Source: CAIODY01 sp046051225 (lineage in GTDB: Bacteria; Bacteroidota; Bacteroidia; Chitinophagales; CAIODY01). Taken from it: 64,000 bases of DNA. The notes beneath the pieces are model-generated. The model was not told the origin of the DNA. It did no database searches and saw nothing but the letters and a program-made list of their open reading frames with translations. The stretch lies in contig JBJOOR010000005.1 in NCBI GenBank assembly GCA_046051225.1, positions 124,001 through 188,000 on the forward strand, written 5' to 3'. The translations under genes and the position numbers were made by a program. Shown in pieces: positions 1-8,384 of the stretch; the first letter of the stretch is position 1, and every line of letters begins with the position of its first letter.

Positions 1-205
1 TATACTTATACTTAATGCAATATATTTCATATTTATAAGCCTATTATTTTTATAAAAAATATATATGGTAGCATGGCTATGCAGCTACCTATCATTGCAA
101 AGCTACAAATACATTTGGCTACCTAATAATATAGTTTTAAAAGGCAATTGCCATCGCACAATAGCTATTATCCATTTTATAAAATGAATATGCCTATTGA
201 TAAAA

Positions 206-239
206 AAAAGCGAAGTATCTACTATGATACTTCGCTTTT
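206..239. terminator. Bidirectional rho-independent terminator
   Basis: A 14-bp perfect stem (206-219 pairing with 226-239) with a 6-nt loop; the stem begins with AAAA and ends with TTTT, so it can work in both directions. It lies just downstream of the minus-strand gene ending at 280. Bases 1-205 are A+T-rich and I see no gene or other signal in them. Confidence 0.85.
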
Positions 240-279
240 GATAAGTCGTTAATGCACTATTATATAATACTATTATTAT

Positions 280-939
280 TTAATTGATAGTACTACCCAA
301 TATTTGCGGACTAAAACCGCTGCTGCCCACACCATTATGCGCCACTACGCATACCATTACAGGTTGCAAGGCAGGCAGGTTCTCAAATGTTTCATTAGCA
401 CTGCCATAAGGTATTATAAATACCAACACATTGGCTGGCACCATCAATTGTCCGTTTTGAATAGTTACTTGAAAGTCGCCACCCAATTGGGCAATGTGTG
501 TATATTTGGTAGCATTAGCAATAGCTTTTACTTTCGAATTTAGTTTACCACCAGCAATGCTAGTTAATTTGGTAGCTTCGGGGGCTTCGGGCGGCGTATT
601 GCTAGTGCCTGTGGCTTTGGTGCTTTCAAATCCGCAACCATGTATAACAGTAGTATCGCCAGCGGCTTGCTTGCTTACATAGTCGGCTTGCAAATGCAAA
701 TCGGCATTAAGCGCATCGGTAGCATTGTGCAATTCATCCTGCGCCACCTGCCCATTATCTTTATTAGCCCAAGCCGTTTCTACCCGTTGGGCAGCGGTGC
801 TCATATTGGCTAATGTAACAGGGGGTGTGGGCACATGGCTATTGCTTGTCATGGCTGATACTGTGCCACGGGCAAATGATGCCATCTCTAATGGCGAATC
901 TTTAAGCCAACTGTACTTTGTTTTAATGGGAAAAGGCAT
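280..939 (-). CDS. Hypothetical protein, 219 aa
   Basis: I do not recognise a named family. The product has no clear signal peptide or membrane segment. The first half (about residues 25-95) is Ala/Thr-rich and looks helical; the second half (about 125-215) is rich in Val/Gly/Pro and alternates like a beta-sandwich, possibly a fibronectin-III-like fold, but that is only inferred from composition. It starts at an ATG, has a TAnnTTTG-type promoter about 60 bp upstream and a strong terminator just after the stop, so it is probably a single-gene transcript. The opposite strand is also partly open here, but those frames lack start context and look like shadows. Confidence 0.7.
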   Translation of the reverse strand: MPFPIKTKYSWLKDSPLEMASFARGTVSAMTSNSHVPTPPVTLANMSTAAQRVETAWANKDNGQVAQDELHNATDALNADLHLQADYVSKQAAGDTTVIHGCGFESTKATGTSNTPPEAPEATKLTSIAGGKLNSKVKAIANATKYTHIAQLGGDFQVTIQNGQLMVPANVLVFIIPYGSANETFENLPALQPVMVCVVAHNGVGSSGFSPQILGSTIN

Positions 940-998
940 AATAAGGGTAGAAGCAAGTTTTAGGATTGTTAATTAGTTTATATGAATGCTTCTATTAG

Positions 999-1006
999 CA
1001 AAAATA
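999..1006 (-). promoter_or_regulatory. Probable -7 promoter element for the 280-939 gene
   Basis: On the minus strand the sequence reads TATTTTTG, an exact match to the Bacteroidota -7 consensus TAnnTTTG, about 60 bp upstream of the start codon at 939. No clear -33 TTTG was seen at the ideal distance. Confidence 0.4.
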
Positions 1007-1067
1007 AATATACTTTTTTTAAAAAGCAATACCCATTTTAAAATAAATAATTTACATTTTTAAAAAC

Positions 1068-1222
1068 GAAACTAGAAACGAACGGTTTCTAATTTCAAAA
1101 ACAAAAAATGAAACTAGAAACGAATGGTTTCTAGATTCAAAAATAAAAAATGAAACTAGAAACGAGTGGTTTCTAGATTCAAAAATAAAAAACGAAACTA
1201 GAAACGAATGGTTTCTAGTTTC
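1068..1222. repeat. 42-bp tandem repeat array 1, hairpin-bearing (3.7 copies)
   Basis: Units start at 1068, 1110, 1152 and 1194, exactly 42 bp apart. Each contains the inverted repeat CTAGAAAC / GTTTCTAG around a 5-nt loop (GAACG, GAATG, GAGTG, GAATG; the first unit has one stem mismatch), followed by an A-rich linker. The same unit, in reverse complement, forms the array at 24739-25090. It fills the gap between the minus-strand gene starting at 939 and the minus-strand transporter gene ending at 1347; the rest of 940-1346 holds the promoter at 999 and nothing else I can identify. Confidence 0.95.
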
Positions 1223-1346
1223 CTATTGTAAAAATCAAATTAAAAAGGGATGATAGCTAATAAGCTATTAGTCGTATGCATAGCCCAAGCATCAAATGCA
1301 AAATGGAATATTTTAGTAGCCAATTGCCAGCCATCGATAGCTATTA

Positions 1347-2150
1347 TTACAATTCATCTTTCATAGCCATTTGCTTCATTTCGGTAGCCAATGCGCTGCC
1401 AAGGTATTTCTCTACGGCATTATGCACTATATATAATAGCGGCGTAAGTAGCACCGCCACCACAAATTTATAGATATAATTGCCTACGCAAATAGTCATC
1501 ACCAAGCTGAAAGAAAATTGCGCTTCGGGTGGATAGTTTGCCCATCGAGGGTATAAATAAAACGCAATAAACAATACCACAAAGCTATCAATCAATTGCG
1601 ATACGATGGTGCTGCCTGTGCTTCTAAGCCAAATGTATTTTTCGCCCGTAAGTTTTTTAATGCGATGAAATACTATCACATCTACTACCTGCCCTATCAA
1701 AAATGCCGACAGCGACCCTATAATGATGCCGATGCCTTGCCCAAATATTTGCTGATAAGCGTCATTCATATTGGGCACACCCATTGTTTTTTTGCTGCCT
1801 ATCCAAAAGCCAGCAGGCTTTAGCCGAATGCCTAAGTACAACATCAAAAATGCATATATCAATAAGCCAGCGGCTAGATACGAAAGCAATTTTACTCCCT
1901 TTTCGCCAAAATATTCGTTGATAATATCCGTCATGATAAACACCACAGGCCATAACAATACACCAGCCGTAAGATTAAAACTAAACGGATTGCCAAAAAA
2001 ATTCCAATCTACGGAATGTAATCCCAACGAACCTTCAAGGGTAAACAGCTTTACCCCCATAAACTCGGCTATTAGGGCATTGGCAATAAAAAAACCGCCA
2101 AGTATGATGAATAATCTACTACCCTTATTGTGTACTGCTGATTGTAACAT
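1347..2150 (-). CDS. yhhQ: YhhQ-family queuosine precursor transporter
   Basis: A 267-residue polytopic inner-membrane protein with about six hydrophobic segments. It has the family hallmarks: an early VVFIMTDIINEYFG segment (about residues 70-83) and the later WLRSTGSTIVSQLIDSF segment (about 175-191) with the conserved Arg, Ser, Gln and Asp. YhhQ (VUT/DUF165) proteins import queuosine precursors (preQ0/preQ1) used for tRNA wobble modification. No other queuosine gene is nearby. It is transcribed away from rnhA, with which it shares the 96-bp intergenic region, and starts at an ATG. Confidence 0.9.
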   Translation of the reverse strand: MLQSAVHNKGSRLFIILGGFFIANALIAEFMGVKLFTLEGSLGLHSVDWNFFGNPFSFNLTAGVLLWPVVFIMTDIINEYFGEKGVKLLSYLAAGLLIYAFLMLYLGIRLKPAGFWIGSKKTMGVPNMNDAYQQIFGQGIGIIIGSLSAFLIGQVVDVIVFHRIKKLTGEKYIWLRSTGSTIVSQLIDSFVVLFIAFYLYPRWANYPPEAQFSFSLVMTICVGNYIYKFVVAVLLTPLLYIVHNAVEKYLGSALATEMKQMAMKDEL

Positions 2151-2246
2151 GATTAAAATTTAATTTGAAATAATAAACTCAAAATTGCCTAAAATTGTTC
2201 TAATTATTACTTTTAACGATAAAATGTTTTCTATTTTTAAAGCCTT

Positions 2247-2699
2247 ATGATATATATATACACAGATGGTAGCAGCCGTGGCAACCCAGGCAAGGGTGGC
2301 TACGGGGCAGTATTAGTTAGCGGCAAGCATAGAAAAGAGTTGTGGCAGGGATATAGAAACACCACAAATAATAGAATGGAGCTGCTGGCGGTAATTGTAG
2401 CTTTAGAAACGATAAAGGTATCTCAAGCAGAGGTAATTGTAACCAGCGATTCTAAATATGTAGTTGATTCGGTTGAAAAGAAGTGGCTGCAAGGGTGGAT
2501 AAAGAAAGACTTTAAGGGAATTAAAAACCCCGACTTGTGGAAACGCTTTTTAGCCGTGTATGCCCACCATCATGTAAAGTTTAAATGGATTAAAGGGCAT
2601 AATAATCATCCCGAAAACGAGCGATGCGATTTTTTAGCCACCCAAGCCGCCGATGGTGGCAATCTATTAGTAGATACATTTTATGAACAACAAGATTAA
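2247..2699 (+). CDS. rnhA: Ribonuclease HI
   Basis: 150 residues, the normal length for RNase HI, which cuts the RNA strand of RNA-DNA hybrids in the cytoplasm. The complete catalytic set is visible: D7 in YTDGSS, E45 in NRMEL, D68 in TSDSKYV and D128 in NERCD, together with H118 in the flexible KGH loop. Its stop codon lies directly against the end of the convergent lipoprotein gene (2701), with no terminator between them. Divergent from the yhhQ gene. Confidence 0.97.
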   Translation: MIYIYTDGSSRGNPGKGGYGAVLVSGKHRKELWQGYRNTTNNRMELLAVIVALETIKVSQAEVIVTSDSKYVVDSVEKKWLQGWIKKDFKGIKNPDLWKRFLAVYAHHHVKFKWIKGHNNHPENERCDFLATQAADGGNLLVDTFYEQQD

Positions 2700-2700
2700 C

Positions 2701-3891
2701 CTATTGCTTTATCTGCGCCACCAAATCCATCATCTTTTTATCCATCATATAATTGCTTAAAATAGATTCCGATTTTATTTTTTGCACATCCTTAAACCCA
2801 TTTTTAATAGCATTATTCAAAGCCATAAAAACACCATCGGGCTGATTCATCTTGGCATACATCAATGCAAAAGCATAATCGCAATCGGCATTAGTAGGGT
2901 CGGCAAGTTTGTAAATATTTAATATTTTATGCGCCGCCAATATATTGCCTTGGTGCAGCATTTGATTCGAAACCGAATAACACATCAACGATATAAAACC
3001 CAATAGCCTTTTGTTCAATCCCGTTTCATCTTTAGCCGTATTCAATTTATTAATTTCGGCTTGCCAATAGCTTTCATCCTTTGTTTGTAAATCGGCAATG
3101 TATTGCTGATGCATCGTTTGCTCAGTTTCAAGCATTTTCATTTTAGCATCATCTATTTTAATCAATCGCAATTTCAAAAAATCATTATTCATAAAGTAAA
3201 AAGCCTGTTCAAATGTAGCCGAATCGGGCCACTCATGCTTGCCATCCCATTCCACACAATAATTGTTCACATTATTATTCGTTTTCATCATACCAGCACT
3301 CACCACATCGCTATAATTCATATCTTTTTTACCAGCAAATCCCAAAAGCGATAATCGATGATTGCAACTTTGAAAAGGCAATGTAGCCCCACAATATACC
3401 ACCCTCGAAATGTTGCTAAGCTCCATAGCCGCATTAATAGCCACCTTAGCCCCACCGCTAAACCCACACAAAATTATCTTATCCTCATCGGCACCATAAA
3501 AATCAATAGCCTCATCCACCAATTCTTCAGCAATAGCTTTGGTATCATTCATATCCATACCATTTTGCGAATTGCTACTAGCAATAAGAATACACGAATA
3601 GCGCTCGGCCAATTGCCTATATTGGGCAATAGTAGGCTGGGCATTGGCATGTGGGTCGAAAAAAATTAAAACATTATACCTATTGTTGGCAGCAGCCTTT
3701 TTAGGCAAATAAATAGCATAGCTATGAGCAGTATTGTTATGGATAGCAACGGCAGCAATTACCTTTCCTGTGGGCAACCTATCAGGATTAAACGACTTTA
3801 TCATATTCTTTTGCGAAGAGCTATTGCTCGGTTGGCACGAGAAAAACAAAGCAACTACAACCAATAAATGATAATAGATATAACTTTTCAA
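2701..3891 (-). CDS. Lipoprotein with alpha/beta-hydrolase-like domain
   Basis: 396 residues. The N-terminus is a lipoprotein signal peptide with the lipobox FFSC (acylated Cys19), so the protein should be membrane-anchored. Residues about 55-235 resemble an alpha/beta hydrolase: the nucleophile elbow GFSGG gives S145, and H219 in GKHEWPD is a good candidate catalytic His. The C-terminal third (about 240-396) is helical and reads like TPR-type repeats. The start codon is TTG: the upstream in-frame codons are TAA GCT, and the next ATG lies beyond the lipobox, so the signal peptide fixes the start at 3891. Substrate unknown. A shadow reading on the other strand was discarded. Confidence 0.8.
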   Translation of the reverse strand: MKSYIYYHLLVVVALFFSCQPSNSSSQKNMIKSFNPDRLPTGKVIAAVAIHNNTAHSYAIYLPKKAAANNRYNVLIFFDPHANAQPTIAQYRQLAERYSCILIASSNSQNGMDMNDTKAIAEELVDEAIDFYGADEDKIILCGFSGGAKVAINAAMELSNISRVVYCGATLPFQSCNHRLSLLGFAGKKDMNYSDVVSAGMMKTNNNVNNYCVEWDGKHEWPDSATFEQAFYFMNNDFLKLRLIKIDDAKMKMLETEQTMHQQYIADLQTKDESYWQAEINKLNTAKDETGLNKRLLGFISLMCYSVSNQMLHQGNILAAHKILNIYKLADPTNADCDYAFALMYAKMNQPDGVFMALNNAIKNGFKDVQKIKSESILSNYMMDKKMMDLVAQIKQ

Positions 3892-4121
3892 AGCTTAGTG
3901 GTTTATACTATAATGTTGAATACTCAAATCAACTTTTTGTAATGCAAAATTACTTTTATACGATATCAAATGCATACAATTGCCATCAAATTTTAAATAA
4001 TCAGTACAAAATTAAATATTATGCGTTAAGTAAGTGAATTAATAAACACTTAAGTGTAGTTAACATTTTTCCATACCATTCGTATAAGGCTTAAATTCAC
4101 ATCCTATAAAAATCAATTTGC

Positions 4122-5000
4122 ATGAAAAAATATCCATGGCTATTCTGTTGTATGCTAATGCCCCATTTCCTATTTGCCGAATCCGATTTATTAAAATCAA
4201 ATAAAGTTTCTACCCGATATACAGCCTACGAAGTAGGGCTACATATCGGCGAAAGCCATTACTATGGCGATTTATCAAATGGCATTCTGCAATCCAAAAA
4301 TATACATAAAGAGTATGGCGCATTTATTAAATATCAACGAGGGCGAAATTGGGTTTTCAAATTTCAATATAGCCAAGGCAACCTATCGGCTAGCGATGCC
4401 TACAATAAAGCTAGCCTTCAACCCCGAAACCTAAGCTTTCAATCGCCTTTATATGAATATGCTTTAATGGCAGAATACAACTATCCCGAGTTTACCGCCT
4501 GTAGGCAATATAATTGGTCGGTTTATGCCACGTTTGGTGTTGCGCTTTTCCATTTCCGTCCCAGCAACAAATACGGAGATTTACGTTCCTTAAGTACCGA
4601 AGGGCAGGGCACATCGGCATATCCCGATAGAAAAAAGTATTGGATAAATCAACCGTCTATACCTATCGGCGTTGGAATTAAATTTATCCCCCTCAAACAA
4701 ATAATTGTAGGCTTCGAAATGGGATTACGCAAAACCTTCACCGATTATGTAGATGATGTAAGCACAACCTACCCCAACCCATCTGTATTATTATCCGAAC
4801 GGGGGGCAGCCTCCGTTGCAGCATCCTATCCAGGAAAATATAAATACCCCAATAACAATCCCACAGACTATGCTCGTGGCAACTCATCTATTAAAGATTA
4901 TTATTTCCTTTCATTTGCATACGTCAGCTATGTATTTAAGTACGATTGCGAAAGCGAAAAGCATAGATACAATGATGTAGGAGGCTGCAAATCGTTTTAA
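4122..5000 (+). CDS. DUF6089-like outer membrane beta-barrel protein
   Basis: 292 residues with a signal peptide (about 1-19, ending near FAES). The mature N-terminus has the motif EVGLHIGESHYYGDL, typical of the Bacteroidota DUF6089 barrel family, followed by alternating amphipathic strands rich in Tyr/Phe and a C-terminal FAYVSYVFKY strand. It is presumably an outer-membrane barrel; the family's role is not known. A small lipoprotein gene follows 38 bp downstream on the same strand, and the two are probably cotranscribed up to the terminator at 5271. Confidence 0.75.
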   Translation: MKKYPWLFCCMLMPHFLFAESDLLKSNKVSTRYTAYEVGLHIGESHYYGDLSNGILQSKNIHKEYGAFIKYQRGRNWVFKFQYSQGNLSASDAYNKASLQPRNLSFQSPLYEYALMAEYNYPEFTACRQYNWSVYATFGVALFHFRPSNKYGDLRSLSTEGQGTSAYPDRKKYWINQPSIPIGVGIKFIPLKQIIVGFEMGLRKTFTDYVDDVSTTYPNPSVLLSERGAASVAASYPGKYKYPNNNPTDYARGNSSIKDYYFLSFAYVSYVFKYDCESEKHRYNDVGGCKSF

Positions 5001-5038
5001 TATAATCAGTAAAATATAAATCCATTTCGCAATAAAGT

Positions 5039-5248
5039 ATGAACCAAAAACCAATCCCAATAATACAAGTAGCCGTTGCAATTGTCGCTTTTAGTATAGT
5101 AAGTATGCTGTCATGCACATCCAATATCAGCCCAGCTAATACAACAACCCAACAAGATTCAGCAAATAAAAAACTCCAGCTTCAAGATTCATTAGATGCC
5201 GAAGCCATGCACGATTTAGCGCCAGCCATTGGCATATTACCCAAATAA
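5039..5248 (+). CDS. Small lipoprotein, 69 aa
   Basis: A short gene with a lipoprotein signal peptide: hydrophobic residues about 9-24, lipobox MLSC with Cys26. The mature part is 44 residues, Ser/Thr/Gln-rich, with no recognisable domain. It follows the DUF6089-like gene by 38 bp and is closed by the strong terminator at 5271, which supports it being real despite its size. Confidence 0.65.
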   Translation: MNQKPIPIIQVAVAIVAFSIVSMLSCTSNISPANTTTQQDSANKKLQLQDSLDAEAMHDLAPAIGILPK

Positions 5249-5270
5249 TAAATGATTTCGAAAACAAACA

Positions 5271-5302
5271 AAAAAGGCTGCATCAATTGATGCAGCCTTT
5301 TT
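5271..5302. terminator. Bidirectional terminator between convergent genes
   Basis: A perfect palindrome: AAAAAGGCTGCATCAA (5271-5286) and its complement (5287-5302). It serves the plus-strand lipoprotein gene and the minus-strand permease gene. The stem core GGCTGCATC is the same as in the rpoC terminator at 29874-29907. Confidence 0.9.
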
Positions 5303-5319
5303 CATGTAATACAATTTAT

Positions 5320-6873
5320 TTATTTATCATTCAATCTGCTTCGTTTGGCACCATATCCAAAATAAATGATCATACCAAAAGCCATCCACACCACAAATCG
5401 AATCCAAGTGGCAGTAGGTAAACTAAGCATCAATACCACACAGAATAAAATGGCAAGCAATGGCACCCAAGGCACAAGCGGTGTACGAAATGAAGCAACC
5501 TGTTCAGGTTGATTTTTACGCAAATAAATAATACCAGCAGCTACCAATACAAATGCGAAAAGCGTTCCGATGTTTGCCATTTCGGCAATCGTTTCCAACG
5601 GAACAAAGCCAGCACAAACAGATACCAATACACCAGTAATTAAAGTACCTTTCCAAGGTGTTTGATATTTAGGATGAATTTCGGCAGTCCATGAGGGCAG
5701 CAATCTATCTCTACTCATCGAAAAGAATACACGTGATTGACCTAACAAAGTAACCAACAAAACCGAAGTAATACCACACAATCCACCCAAATCAATTATC
5801 CACGAAGCCCAATGATTAATGAAATGATTAGGCACTTGTTTAAAAGCATAAACCATTGGTGCGCCTTTATCAACACCCAAATCGGATAATTTTAAAGTGC
5901 CATCGCATTTTACAATTCCTGTAAATACCAACGACATAACAATGTACAAAACTGTGCAAATAACTAAGCTCCAAATAATACCTCTTGGAATATCACGTGA
6001 TGGGTTTTTTGCTTCTTCGCTTGTGGTAGATACCGCATCGAACCCTATGTAGGCAAAGAAAATAACAGCAGCACCCATAAATATTCCACTCCATCCACCA
6101 AAGCCACTTTGTGGCAAATCGGTAAACCAACTTACTATTACTTTCCAAAACTCTGTATGATTCATGTCAATCTTTTCGGCAACCGAACTTACAGTAGGAG
6201 TGAAGCTTGGAATCAATGGATGCCAATTGGCAGTATTAATAAAGAACATGCCTAGACCAATGAAAAACAAAGCCACCGCCACCTTTATGATAACAATAAT
6301 ATTGTTGAATCGAGCACTTTCTTTTATGCCTGTAATTAAAAGCCAAGTAATTAATAAAGAAATAAATATTGCAGGATAATTACCATAACCACCATCGGCA
6401 GGCGTTAGCGCAAATTTTGCTGGAAACACCACATCGAGATTAAAAAAGTTTTTGGAGGTGAGTTGAATAAAGTTTACAAAATGACTACTCCAACCACTTG
6501 CCACTGCTGATGTAGATAAGCCATATTCTAAAATCAAATCCCAACCAATCACCCAAGCCACCAATTCACCCATTGATGCATAAGCATAAGTGTATGCACT
6601 ACCGCTGATAGGAATAAACGAAGCAAACTCGGCATAACACAAAGCAGCAAGAATACATGCCAAGCCACAAATGACAAATGAAATTACAACGCCCGGGCCT
6701 GCATTTTCTATCGCTACCTTTCCTGTTAAAACAAAAATACCTGTACCGATAATACAACCGATACCAATAGCTACCAACGACCATAAACCCAATGTACGTT
6801 TAAGTTTATGTGTGCCCGATTCTGATTCGGCAATAATCTGTGCCACCGATTTTGTACGAAAATAATTTGCCAT
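5320..6873 (-). CDS. APC-family amino acid permease
   Basis: 517 residues, about 12 membrane segments, an amino acid-polyamine-organocation transporter of the inner membrane. The first transmembrane segment has the substrate-binding motif GIGCIIGTGIF (about residues 37-47), and the sixth carries FFAYIGFDAVSTTSEE, both typical of the cationic amino acid transporter-like (YfnA/CAT) branch. Exact substrate cannot be read from the sequence. It starts at an ATG and has its own terminator at 5271; the next gene upstream ends at 6919, 45 bp away, so cotranscription with the MBL hydrolase gene is possible. Confidence 0.92.
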   Translation of the reverse strand: MANYFRTKSVAQIIAESESGTHKLKRTLGLWSLVAIGIGCIIGTGIFVLTGKVAIENAGPGVVISFVICGLACILAALCYAEFASFIPISGSAYTYAYASMGELVAWVIGWDLILEYGLSTSAVASGWSSHFVNFIQLTSKNFFNLDVVFPAKFALTPADGGYGNYPAIFISLLITWLLITGIKESARFNNIIVIIKVAVALFFIGLGMFFINTANWHPLIPSFTPTVSSVAEKIDMNHTEFWKVIVSWFTDLPQSGFGGWSGIFMGAAVIFFAYIGFDAVSTTSEEAKNPSRDIPRGIIWSLVICTVLYIVMSLVFTGIVKCDGTLKLSDLGVDKGAPMVYAFKQVPNHFINHWASWIIDLGGLCGITSVLLVTLLGQSRVFFSMSRDRLLPSWTAEIHPKYQTPWKGTLITGVLVSVCAGFVPLETIAEMANIGTLFAFVLVAAGIIYLRKNQPEQVASFRTPLVPWVPLLAILFCVVLMLSLPTATWIRFVVWMAFGMIIYFGYGAKRSRLNDK

Positions 6874-6918
6874 TCTGTTTAAATAAAATTGTTTTTAAGT
6901 TTGGTTAAAGAAACGAAA

Positions 6919-7683
6919 TCAAAGCGAAATTTTCAAACCATCATACGCTAAAAAAATATTTGGTGCTAACTCTTTGCTCACTTCATCATGCAAACCAAGC
7001 TGATGGCTGATGTGTGTAAAGTAAGTTTTTTCTGCACCAATTTTTTGTGCAATCGCAATCGCCTCATCCAAAGTAAAATGCGAAATGTGATGTTCTTTTC
7101 GTAAAGCATTTAGTACTAAAATTTTCGAGCCTTTTATTTTATCCAATTCCTTTTCTTCAATAAAATTAGCATCAGTGATGTAGGTAAAATCACCAATGCG
7201 ATAGCCCATTACGGGCAATTTATAATGTAACACTTCAATCGGCATTACATCAATTTTGTTCTGAATTTTAAAAGGTGAATTATCGATTTCATTCAAATCT
7301 ATTTCAGGAATACCCGGATAATTTTTGCCACTAAATACATAATCAAAATCGTTTTTAATTTTTACAGATGCATGTTTACTGGCATAGATTGGAATTCGCT
7401 TTTTATTAAAATAATTAAATGCTCTTACATCATCTAATCCAGCGGTATGGTCTTTATGTTCGTGAGTAAATATGATGGCATCAACACTTTTTACATTTTC
7501 TCTCAACATTTGCATTCTAAAATCTGGACCAGTATCAATCACCAAATTTTGCCCATCGCATTCAATCATTACTGATGAACGCAAGCGCTTATCTTTTGTA
7601 TTGTTTGACTGACATACATTGCAAGGGCAAGCAATCATCGGAACGCCTTGTGAAGTGCCTGTACCTAAAAATGTAATTTGCAT
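6919..7683 (-). CDS. MBL-fold metallo-hydrolase (PhnP-like)
   Basis: 254 residues, a metallo-beta-lactamase-fold hydrolase expected in the cytoplasm. The metal motif HxHxDH is intact (H74, H76, D78, H79 in THEHKDH), with later Asp and His ligands in ITDAN and TYFTHISHQ. An N-terminal CPCNVC cluster (C19, C21, C24) matches the extra zinc site of PhnP-type enzymes, which hydrolyse cyclic phosphodiesters. There is no phosphonate operon here, so the physiological substrate is open; a role in RNA or nucleotide metabolism is equally possible. Confidence 0.88.
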   Translation of the reverse strand: MQITFLGTGTSQGVPMIACPCNVCQSNNTKDKRLRSSVMIECDGQNLVIDTGPDFRMQMLRENVKSVDAIIFTHEHKDHTAGLDDVRAFNYFNKKRIPIYASKHASVKIKNDFDYVFSGKNYPGIPEIDLNEIDNSPFKIQNKIDVMPIEVLHYKLPVMGYRIGDFTYITDANFIEEKELDKIKGSKILVLNALRKEHHISHFTLDEAIAIAQKIGAEKTYFTHISHQLGLHDEVSKELAPNIFLAYDGLKISL

Positions 7684-7719
7684 ATTAAAATCTCTAATTT
7701 CGTTGGTGCAAAATATAAA

Positions 7720-8250
7720 TTATTTTTTTGCTGCGGCATCAAAATTTTTTAATATTGTACCAATAGGTGCTTGCTCATTATAAGCTGCAATGCGCTTCCA
7801 TTTTTTATTGTATTGCCTAAGCATAGGAATGCATTCAAAATCGAATATTTTATGTAGCAAGTTATTTGCATCTTGCAACATAATGATGGGGTATTCTTTA
7901 ATTTGATAGGTTTTATAAAACTTCAAAATATCTGCACGGCTTTGCCTTGATACCATAATGATTTGAATTCCCGAAAAATAATCAATATAATTTTTTAAAG
8001 CTTCGGTTTCTTTTTGACAATGGTCGCATTCGGTATTAAACGAAATAAACAAAACAGGTAAGCCTTTTTTTAATTCATGGGGGGTAAATGGCAAACTATC
8101 TTTAATCGTATAAAAAATAAAATTGGGTAATGTATCAGCCTCTTTTAATGAATCGGCTTGCATTGTAAGCTTTTCGTATGTTTGTGCATGGGCTAAAAAA
8201 CTACCCAATACTGAAGCAACTGATAAAAGTATTATTTTAAAATATTTCAT
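7720..8250 (-). CDS. TlpA-like thioredoxin-fold protein, exported
   Basis: 176 residues with a signal peptide (about 1-22, ending in AHA-Q). The redox motif C75-D-H-C78 lies in ISFNTECDHCQKE, followed by a thioredoxin-like strand pattern and the cis-Pro-like stretch YPIIML. TlpA/ResA-type proteins reduce or transfer disulfides in the periplasm. It is 36 bp upstream of the MBL hydrolase gene on the same strand. Confidence 0.82.
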   Translation of the reverse strand: MKYFKIILLSVASVLGSFLAHAQTYEKLTMQADSLKEADTLPNFIFYTIKDSLPFTPHELKKGLPVLFISFNTECDHCQKETEALKNYIDYFSGIQIIMVSRQSRADILKFYKTYQIKEYPIIMLQDANNLLHKIFDFECIPMLRQYNKKWKRIAAYNEQAPIGTILKNFDAAAKK

Positions 8251-8384
8251 ACTTACAAAGATATAAGTTGCCCAACAGTTAAAAGTTGTTTTTAGTTAAT
8301 ACCAAATTAAAAACTAGAAACTAAATCGTAACAATTGTTTACATTAGATAATTACAGATAATTGATGTTTGTAAAAAAACGCCT

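Noticed and set aside
304..976. Plus-strand open frames opposite the 280-939 gene
   Set aside because: They overlap a minus-strand gene that has a promoter and terminator, and they have no recognisable product.
8276..8360. Possible single remnant of the 42-bp repeat (AACTAGAAAC string)
   Set aside because: Only about ten bases match and there is no hairpin or period; likely chance in A/T-rich DNA.
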